In this document: positions 58,108-64,000 of the stretch, in pieces | Layout of the letters: every line of letters starts with the position of its first letter | How positions within the stretch are numbered: position 1 is the stretch's first letter | Assembly (NCBI GenBank): GCA_964538275.1 | Contig: CAZIFW010000003.1 | Coordinates: 35,240 to 99,239, forward strand | From: CANIGN01 sp964538275 | GTDB lineage: Bacteria; Bdellovibrionota; UBA2428 | Direction of reading: 5' to 3' | Length of the DNA stretch: 64,000 nt | The notes under the pieces: generated by a model | Seen by the model: only the letters and a program-made list of their open reading frames with translations | What the model was told of the DNA's origin: nothing | Databases searched by the model: none | Position numbers and translations under genes: made by a program

Positions 58108-60084
58108 TTGGAGGCGTGGCCTGTTGTACAAGTTATTCAGCTTCTGGCTAAAACTATTGGTCTTCCCTTTTTCGTTTTAGCAGCAAGTGCGCCGCTACTT
58201 CAGTATTGGTTTTCAAGGTGCAATCACGGTCGATCAAAAGATCCTTATTTTTTATATATTTTTAGTAATTTTGGAAGTTTTTTAGCTCTCATTTTATTTC
58301 CTGTTTGGATTGAAAGCACTTTTTCACTCAATCAGCAACGATCGTTGTGGTCCTCTTTTTTGTTTGTATTAAGCATTCTTTTTTTGGGTTGTTCGTGGTT
58401 TTATTTGTCTAAAAATGAAATCACTCATGAATCTAAAGTCATTTCTCAAAATCCTGATTTGGCACCTAGTAAAAGTCAAAAGCTTTTGTGGGTTTTACTT
58501 TCATTTTTACCATGTAGCTTAAGTTTATCTTTAACAAGTTTTTTAAGTACCGAAATCATTACGATGCCCTTATTGTGGATATTTCCATTATCAATTTATT
58601 TGGCTTCTTTTTTATTAGCCTTTTCAAATAGGTTAAAAAATGTAGTTTTGTTCACACAGAAATTACTTCCGTACATAATTATTTTAATTTTGTTCATATC
58701 ACTAAAAGGTTTTGCTGAACCTCTGATTCTCTCTGTCAGTATCCATTTTGTATGTTTTTTTATTGCGGCTACAGCCTTTCATGGTGAGTTAGCGTTTAGG
58801 CGCCCCCAGGCTCATTATCTTTCAAGTTTTTATTTGTACATGGCTTTAGGAGGAGCTTTGGGCGGAGTCTTCAATGCACTAGGAGCGCCCCTCCTTTTGA
58901 ACTCAGTTTTAGAGTACCCACTTATGTGGGTCTTATCCTCTCTTCTGTTGTTAAGCTTTTCGCAATATGGCTCTGGTTATCTTGAGTTAAAGAAATTTTT
59001 TCAACCCAAAAAAATTATAACTACAATCATAATGATTCTAGTTATTTTCTTTTTAAGTCGTTTTTTACTCACGCATGATTCTTTTCGTGAATTGTCTTAC
59101 ATTGAGATTTTTTCAGGAAAATCTGAACTTAAAGAAAATACTTTCTTACTTTTTATATCGTCCGCACTACGTGGGATTTTATGTGTATTGCCACTTTTAT
59201 TAAGACGTTATGGTTTATATGCTCTAGTAATAAGTGTCTATTCGTTAAGTTATTTTGCAAGTACAGGTTATCGCCCTTCAATTATTTATCAAGAACGTAA
59301 CTTCTATGGAGTTCATCGCGTTGAATTTGATAAGCATAGTAAGCTTAATCTTTTGTTCCATGGAAAAACTGTACATGGTGTTCAAAGCACAGAATTAAGT
59401 AGAGTTGGAGAAGCATTGGGTTATTACCATTCAACGGGCCCAGTGGGGGAAATATTTAATGAACATAGAGCTAGTCCTGAAAATGGAAGTCCAGTTGCTA
59501 TTGTAGGGCTTGGTACGGGCGCTCTTGCGACTTACGCATTGAGTGGCGAGGATTGGATTATATATGAGCTAGACCCGAGTGTTTTAAAAATAGCTCAAAA
59601 GCATTTTTCATACATAACTAACAGCAAAGCCAATATCCAAACAAAACTGGGTGACGCACGACTTCAATTGTTAAGTGCACAGGAGGGTACATTGGGAATT
59701 TTGTTTGTAGATGCATTCAGTTCTGATGCAATTCCTGCGCATCTACTCACAAAAGAAGCCTTTGCTTTATATTTAAACAAGCTCAAAGAAAATGGGATAC
59801 TAGCCCTCCACATATCTAATCGTTATGTTTCGCTCGAGCCGGTGATTGGACGTTTAGCTCAAGAGTTTAACTTAGATGCGCGTGTTCGTAGGGACCATGT
59901 GACTGAACCTGAGGGTAAATTCGCATCTACCTGGGTAATTTTACGAAGAAGAAATGAAATTCCAATGAAATTATTAAAAGATCCTACATGGAGAGGGCTT
60001 CCTATTGGAGAGTTGTGGACGGATGATTATTCTAACATAATGAGACTTTTAAAATTAAAGCCTGATTCTGAATCATCTATTTAG
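58108..60084 (+). CDS. Fused polytopic membrane/spermidine-synthase-like protein, C-terminal part
   Basis: From the first TTG, 658 residues remain. About ten membrane helices cover the first 400 residues. The C-terminal domain has VAIVGLGTGALATYALSGE and YELDPSVLKIAQKHF, then LFVDAFSSDAIPAHLLTKEA, the pattern of the spermine/spermidine synthase fold. Such MFS-plus-synthase fusions are widespread in bacteria with an unknown substrate. No ribosome-binding site is seen for this TTG, and the reading frame is open upstream to 58051. It is therefore probably read as one protein with the 57830 fragment, through slippage at the T9 run. A phase-variable or erroneous T count is the alternative. Confidence 0.7.
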   Translation: MEAWPVVQVIQLLAKTIGLPFFVLAASAPLLQYWFSRCNHGRSKDPYFLYIFSNFGSFLALILFPVWIESTFSLNQQRSLWSSFLFVLSILFLGCSWFYLSKNEITHESKVISQNPDLAPSKSQKLLWVLLSFLPCSLSLSLTSFLSTEIITMPLLWIFPLSIYLASFLLAFSNRLKNVVLFTQKLLPYIIILILFISLKGFAEPLILSVSIHFVCFFIAATAFHGELAFRRPQAHYLSSFYLYMALGGALGGVFNALGAPLLLNSVLEYPLMWVLSSLLLLSFSQYGSGYLELKKFFQPKKIITTIIMILVIFFLSRFLLTHDSFRELSYIEIFSGKSELKENTFLLFISSALRGILCVLPLLLRRYGLYALVISVYSLSYFASTGYRPSIIYQERNFYGVHRVEFDKHSKLNLLFHGKTVHGVQSTELSRVGEALGYYHSTGPVGEIFNEHRASPENGSPVAIVGLGTGALATYALSGEDWIIYELDPSVLKIAQKHFSYITNSKANIQTKLGDARLQLLSAQEGTLGILFVDAFSSDAIPAHLLTKEAFALYLNKLKENGILALHISNRYVSLEPVIGRLAQEFNLDARVRRDHVTEPEGKFASTWVILRRRNEIPMKLLKDPTWRGLPIGELWTDDYSNIMRLLKLKPDSESSI

Positions 60085-60151
60085 CTTTGTTTGACGAATT
60101 CTTTCTCCCTACTGCGCTGACAATAACTTTTAAGTGTGTAAGCTTGGTTTT

Positions 60152-62263
60152 GTGAAAATTAGACTTTTTGTATGGGGTATATTTATGAGTGTGGCACTTA
60201 ATGTAACGGCCAAAGAAAACAATAAAGCAACAGGTGGCAACTTACTTATTGAGGAGTGGTCAGGGCCTTATGGTGGCATTCCTCCTTTTGATAAAGTAAA
60301 GGTGTCTATGTTTAAGCCAGCCCTTGAAGCTGGAATTAAAGAATCTTTGGCTGAAATTGAAGCGATAGCAAATAACAAAGAAAAAGCTACTTTTGATAAT
60401 ACTTTTGTCCAGATGCAATTAAGTGGGAAAAAGCTTTCTCGCGTAAATACAATATTTGAAATTTGGATTGGTTCATTGAGTACGCCCGAACTTCAGAAAA
60501 TTGAAACCGCTATGTCCCCAAAGCTTTCTGCTCTTAGTGACAAAATTGTACAAAACGAAAAACTATTCAAAAGAATCGAAACAGTTCTAAACAGTGTAGA
60601 GTTTAAGGATCTTAGTCCTGAGCAAAAACGCTTAGTAAACTTGACTCATATCCGATTTGTAAAAAGTGGAGCAAAACTCAGTGCAGCTAAAAAAGCAAAA
60701 CTGGCAAAAATTAATCAACGATTATCTGTGCTTTCTACAAAGTTTGGTCAAAACTTATTGGGCGATGAAGATAAAGATTATTTACTGATAACTGATAAAT
60801 CAGAATTAGAAGGCTTACCTGGCGAAATGATTAACTCAGCAAGTGAAGAGGCTAAACGTTTGGGTCATAAAGGTAAGTGGGTAATTGCAAATAGTCGTTC
60901 ATTTATGGAACCGCTACTCACTTATGCACCTAATAGAACTTTGCGTGAAAAAGCTTTCAAAAAATGGACGAGCCGTGGTGAAAATAAAAATGTTTATAAC
61001 AATAATAAAATTGTTACAGAAACTTTGGAGCTTCGTGCACAGAAAGCAAAAATTCTGGGTTTCGAGACTTACGCTCACTGGAACTTGAGCGACACCATGG
61101 CAAAAACACCTGAGGCAGCAATGGATCTTATGTTAAAGGTTTGGAAGCCTGCTGTTATACAAGCCAATAAAGACATTCAAGAAATGCAGACTTTGGTAGA
61201 TGCCGAGAAGGGTGGCTTTAAAATTGCTCCTTGGGACTATCGCTATTATGCAGAGAAACTTCGTAAAGCTAAGTACGATGTGGATTTTAATTTAGTCAAA
61301 CCTTACTTGCGTTTAGATAATATTCGCGAAGCCATGTTTTGGGTTGCCAAGGAAGTGTTTGAATTAAATTTTGTCTTAGTGAAAGATGTTCCCGTTTTTC
61401 ATCCTTCCATGAGTGTTTATAAAGTTTTAGATAATAACAAGAACTTTGTAGGACTTTGGTATTTTGATCCTTATGCCCGAACTGGAAAAAACTCTGGCGC
61501 TTGGATGAGTGATTATCGTGAGCAATCTCGTATGAATGGAAAAATCATTCATCCTTTGGTCTCCAATAATTCTAACTTTGTTCCAGGTGTAGGCGGCGAG
61601 ACAGAACTTTCATGGGATGATGCTGTGACAATGTTTCACGAATTTGGCCATGCTATTCATGGCTTAAGCTCGAATGTTACTTATCCCTCCTTGTCGGGAA
61701 CTAATGTTTCTCGAGATTATGTGGAATTTCCCTCACAAGTTTATGAAAACTGGCTCATGACTCCAGAGGTAATGAAGTTTTTAAAAGATAAAAATGGAAA
61801 AAGTATTCCAAAAGACTTAGTTAAGAAAATCGAAAAAGCTAAGTTCTTTAATAAGGGATTCGATACTGTAGAGTTTTTGGCCTCAGCAATTGTAGATATG
61901 AAGCTACATTTGGAAAAGGGCGACAAGAAAATTGATCCCGTTCATTATGAAAAGAAGACACTCAAGGAGTTGGGAATGCCCTCTGAGATTGTTATGAGAC
62001 ATCGCATTCCTCAATTTGCACACATTTTCTCGGGTGGTTACGATGCAGGTTATTATAGTTATCTTTGGTCACAAGTTTTAGATAAAGATGCCTTTGAAGC
62101 TTATGTGGAAACAAAAGATCCATTTAACAAAAAGGTATCTAAGAAGCTTAAAGAGTTTATTTTTTCAAAAGGAAATACTCTTGACCCCTCAGAAGCTTAC
62201 CGCCTTTTTAGAGGAAGAGATCCCTCTCCGGACGCTCTTTTAAGAGCTAATGGTTTTATGTAA
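60152..62263 (+). CDS. dcp: Secreted M3 peptidyl-dipeptidase (Dcp-like)
   Basis: A 703-residue M3 metallopeptidase. The N-terminus has a signal peptide (IRLFVWGIFMSVALNVTA) followed by GGIPPFDKVKVSMFKPALEA, the Dcp-type entry segment. The zinc site is HEFGH at 496-500 with the third ligand Glu525 in YVEFPSQ. It should clip dipeptides from C-termini outside the cytoplasm, whereas E. coli Dcp is mostly cytoplasmic/periplasmic. Start codons at 60134 and 60152 are both GTG; I prefer 60152 because it starts the signal peptide cleanly. A strong terminator follows 3 bases after the stop. Confidence 0.92.
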   Translation: MKIRLFVWGIFMSVALNVTAKENNKATGGNLLIEEWSGPYGGIPPFDKVKVSMFKPALEAGIKESLAEIEAIANNKEKATFDNTFVQMQLSGKKLSRVNTIFEIWIGSLSTPELQKIETAMSPKLSALSDKIVQNEKLFKRIETVLNSVEFKDLSPEQKRLVNLTHIRFVKSGAKLSAAKKAKLAKINQRLSVLSTKFGQNLLGDEDKDYLLITDKSELEGLPGEMINSASEEAKRLGHKGKWVIANSRSFMEPLLTYAPNRTLREKAFKKWTSRGENKNVYNNNKIVTETLELRAQKAKILGFETYAHWNLSDTMAKTPEAAMDLMLKVWKPAVIQANKDIQEMQTLVDAEKGGFKIAPWDYRYYAEKLRKAKYDVDFNLVKPYLRLDNIREAMFWVAKEVFELNFVLVKDVPVFHPSMSVYKVLDNNKNFVGLWYFDPYARTGKNSGAWMSDYREQSRMNGKIIHPLVSNNSNFVPGVGGETELSWDDAVTMFHEFGHAIHGLSSNVTYPSLSGTNVSRDYVEFPSQVYENWLMTPEVMKFLKDKNGKSIPKDLVKKIEKAKFFNKGFDTVEFLASAIVDMKLHLEKGDKKIDPVHYEKKTLKELGMPSEIVMRHRIPQFAHIFSGGYDAGYYSYLWSQVLDKDAFEAYVETKDPFNKKVSKKLKEFIFSKGNTLDPSEAYRLFRGRDPSPDALLRANGFM

Positions 62264-62266
62264 TAA

Positions 62267-62306
62267 AAAACCCCCGCACACTTTTTTAAGAGTGTGCGGG
62301 GGTTTT
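62267..62306. terminator. Strong bidirectional intrinsic terminator
   Basis: A perfect 16-base stem, AAAACCCCCGCACACT at 62267-62282 with AGTGTGCGGGGGTTTT at 62291-62306, around an eight-base loop. T-runs flank both sides. It lies between the convergent dcp-like gene and the small secreted protein gene, so it can end both. Confidence 0.93.
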
Positions 62307-62313
62307 GTTAGAG

Positions 62314-62625
62314 CTATTTCTTTTTAATTTCTTCAGTTGTTGTTTTAACTTCTTCTACAGTTGTTTTTGTAGCAGTTGCAGCATCTTTAGCTGTTTCAGT
62401 AATTTTAGCTTTTTGTGCAACAGCTGTTTTTTTAGCGTCAGCAGCTACAGTTTTTGCATTTTGTTTTGCAGTCGTAGCTGTATCGGTTGCAACAGCTTTA
62501 GCATTTTCTACAGTTGTAGTTGCAGCTTGTTTTGTTTCTGTAACTTTTGTCGCTGTAGTTGTAGGTGTTCCGCTAGCGAAAGCAGTTGCAGTTGAGAAAA
62601 GGGAAACTAATAAAAATTTATTCAT
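62314..62625 (-). CDS. Small secreted Ala/Thr/Lys-rich protein
   Basis: A 103-residue protein with a signal peptide (KFLLVSLFSTATAFAS). The mature part is almost only Ala, Thr, Lys, Glu and Val, in a helical, coiled-coil-like register (ATDTATTAKQNAKTVAADAK). No cysteine is present. A very strong ribosome-binding site (AAGGAGG) precedes the ATG, implying high expression. It may be an abundant periplasmic or surface protein similar in style to Lpp-like or LEA-like proteins; the family is not recognised. Confidence 0.7.
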   Translation of the reverse strand: MNKFLLVSLFSTATAFASGTPTTTATKVTETKQAATTTVENAKAVATDTATTAKQNAKTVAADAKKTAVAQKAKITETAKDAATATKTTVEEVKTTTEEIKKK

Positions 62626-63446
62626 TTGAAAGGACCTCCTTGTCCAAAGACAGATTCTTTATACTCTTTTTGTTGCAAGCTTTAGATAGGCTGAGAGCAT
62701 GTAATGCTATGAAATATTTTAACGGCTAAGGGTTTCTGATTATTGACAAATAGGGATTGAAGTATGAAGGAACGTTGGACAAGTCGAACAATTAGACAAA
62801 CCTTTCAGGACTGAATCGGCAGTTCTTACTTTCGAATTTGTCGTTTAGACACTTTTCAAATATTTACTGATCAGATGAGAAAGAGCAAGAAAAGTCCTTT
62901 GGATTGGCGAGTCGTAACATTTATAAGATGCACCGTGAATAAGAAATTCATTTTTGTCTTTTGATACTTACAGCTATATTTGGATTCGAAATTGTAAAGC
63001 AGAGCCAGGCATTAATGTTTCACTAATAGTAGTCTCTATAGTTTTATTGTGATCAAACATTCAAGCCTCAAATCCTGCAAACTTCTCTGATGCACCCCGA
63101 GTTGTGACCAGCTTGTCTTGTAATTGCTTTTTAAGAAAATTAAAACTTTGGCTGATGCAAGATGCACCAATGGAACTTAATTTGGAAGTTAGCTAATCGG
63201 ACATGCAAATAAAAGTGATCTGGTAGCTGTTGCGATAAGCCCGTAGAATCTTATTAAGTATAGCTTAAGCAGGAAAAAAGATTAAAATTTATCTACAACT
63301 TTGGCATTTTCGAACGAAAGGGCACAGCCCAAAAACCGTCAAAATTTCCCAGCAGTGTTTACCTATTTTATGCCCTTATGTCTTTTATAATTATCATTAT
63401 GATCTGTGCGAAGAATCTCAAACTGCAAAAGGGGGCTTGCAAAAAT
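62626..63446. other. Long intergenic region with no supported gene
   Basis: About 820 AT-rich bases. A few short open frames are present but none has a plausible product, start or ribosome-binding site. It must contain the promoter of the small Ala/Thr-rich gene, where TATAAA is visible on the minus strand near 62660. No repeat, tRNA or terminator stands out. It could be decayed coding DNA or a non-coding RNA locus. Confidence 0.5.
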
Positions 63447-63851
63447 ATGTTCAAAACTCTTAAGGATTATATTAGAAAATCAAACACAAATATTTTTTTT
63501 GGTATTATTATGATCTTATTGAGTGGCACAAAAGTCGCTTACTGTGAAGGTGTCGTTCCAGCTTCAGATATCGAGGTTAAATTTACGAATGATGGCGCCG
63601 ACATGCCTACCTTGATTTCAATTGTCCAAAAAAGCACAGGTAAGGTTTTGGCATCTGAAAGTCACCAAGGACATTTTTCTTCAGTTGGTGAAAGTATGAC
63701 AAAAAAAGCATACCAATTGGGAGTTCAAATGGGTTTGGCTAGTTGCCCTGGAAATAACGCTAGTGTTGAACAAAATGGAAAATGGACGTGGATTCATGTT
63801 ATCGAACCCAGTTCAAACTCGCCATTGAAGCAGCCAGTTAAAACACATTAA
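63447..63851 (+). CDS. Small secreted protein of unknown function
   Basis: A 134-residue protein with a signal peptide (NIFFGIIMILLSGTKVAYC). The mature part starts GVVPASDIEVKFTNDGADMP and includes SIVQKSTGKVLASESHQGHF and WTWIHVIEPSSNSP. It has a beta-strand-like appearance and one cysteine in the mature part (LASCPGNN). I use the ATG at 63447, which has GGGGG upstream; the frame is open to an ATG at 63378. No known family recognised and no neighbour gives a clue. Confidence 0.55.
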   Translation: MFKTLKDYIRKSNTNIFFGIIMILLSGTKVAYCEGVVPASDIEVKFTNDGADMPTLISIVQKSTGKVLASESHQGHFSSVGESMTKKAYQLGVQMGLASCPGNNASVEQNGKWTWIHVIEPSSNSPLKQPVKTH

Positions 63852-63952
63852 ATGTTATTGGCTAAAAAATTGCCAGAGGAGGGTTTACCTTATTACGCAT
63901 TCTGCAGCCAGCATAAAAAGTTAGTACTTTTTCTCAATCTGAGCCTAGGTTC

Positions 63953-64000
63953 TTAAACGTTAATGGTGGGAAGCGGGTAGTCATCGTCTAAATGTTCCGC
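63953..64000 (-). CDS. Possible 3' end of a gene running in from the right edge
   Basis: On the minus strand the frame is open from the window edge and ends in a TAA at 63953-63955 after the residues EHLDDDYPLPTINV. The composition is protein-like, but 15 codons cannot be identified, and chance is not excluded. Confidence 0.2.
   Translation of the reverse strand, partial: AEHLDDDYPLPTINV

Noticed and set aside
62764..62815. Short frame WTSRTIRQTFQD recalling the start of alanyl-tRNA synthetases
   Set aside because: Only about 12 residues resemble the family before a stop, and no further AlaRS blocks follow in any frame, so chance is the simpler explanation. A complete alaS is present at 15530-18178.
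1..64000. Search for CRISPR arrays, insertion sequences, rRNA and tRNA genes
   Set aside because: I found no regular direct repeats with spacers, no transposase reading frame and no cloverleaf-like T-loop sequence; the only integrase-type gene is the Xer recombinase, which fits a housekeeping role.

Overview
The window reads as chromosomal DNA of an AT-rich, Gram-negative bacterium with a dense, mostly housekeeping gene layout. The LPS export protein LptD, phosphatidylserine synthase, undecaprenyl-diphosphatase, a TonB-like protein, many signal peptides and several lipoboxes show two membranes. Tad-type pilus ATPases, a very large prepilin-like protein, three secreted zinc peptidases, a secreted serine protease and many small secreted orphans fit a predatory or scavenging lineage such as Bdellovibrionota. 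That placement is my inference from gene content and style; no rRNA or tRNA gene was seen that could prove it.

Layout. 1-1.2 kb: end of a Tad ATPase gene plus tadB. 1.2-6.8 kb: secreted accessory genes (RHS-like shell protein, two tiny secreted proteins, a frameshifted alpha/beta hydrolase, a trypsin-like protease). 6.9-13.8 kb: asnS, an M3 lipoprotein peptidase, citrate synthase and a 677-residue prepilin-like protein with eight cysteine-pair repeats. 13.9-21.3 kb: thioesterase, VTT membrane protein, the minus-strand alaS/lipoprotein pair, a Xer recombinase, a YgfZ-type protein and a secreted M14 carboxypeptidase. 21.4-27.8 kb: FAD oxidoreductase, coaE, cinA and a second, complete Tad ATPase. 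27.8-37.3 kb: pdxH, an Rsm22-like methyltransferase, uppP, trmB, rpoZ, pyrG. 37.4-43.5 kb: a plus-strand run with fbaB, pssA, asd, truA, a TonB-like gene, a rhodanese and rsmI. 43.5-47.9 kb: two large secreted orphans, one a tandem nucleoside-hydrolase-like protein. 47.9-55.2 kb: TetR, accD, lptD, an inositol-phosphatase family gene, then DUF3095-like/TetR/plsC. 55.4-62.3 kb: a 7TM histidine kinase facing a response regulator, a frameshifted membrane spermidine-synthase-like gene and a secreted Dcp-type M3 peptidase closed by a strong bidirectional terminator. 62.3-64 kb: a small Ala/Thr/Lys-rich secreted protein, about 0.8 kb with no gene I can support, and a small secreted orphan.

How it fits together. 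Much of the window serves the envelope: fatty acid carboxylation (accD), phospholipids (pssA, plsC), undecaprenyl phosphate recycling (uppP), LPS transport (lptD), energy transduction and pili. A second theme is digestion outside the cytoplasm (serine protease, M14, two M3 peptidases, nucleoside-hydrolase-like protein), which would suit an organism feeding on other cells. A third is RNA modification (truA, trmB, rsmI, Rsm22-like).

The strongest unusual signals are the prepilin with eight cysteine-pair repeats, the tandem degenerate nucleoside-hydrolase protein, two genes interrupted by single-base frameshifts (one exactly at a T9 run), a nested perfect inverted repeat after plsC, and a recurring placement of promoter-like -10 boxes 6 to 11 bases before start codons that lack a Shine-Dalgarno site.
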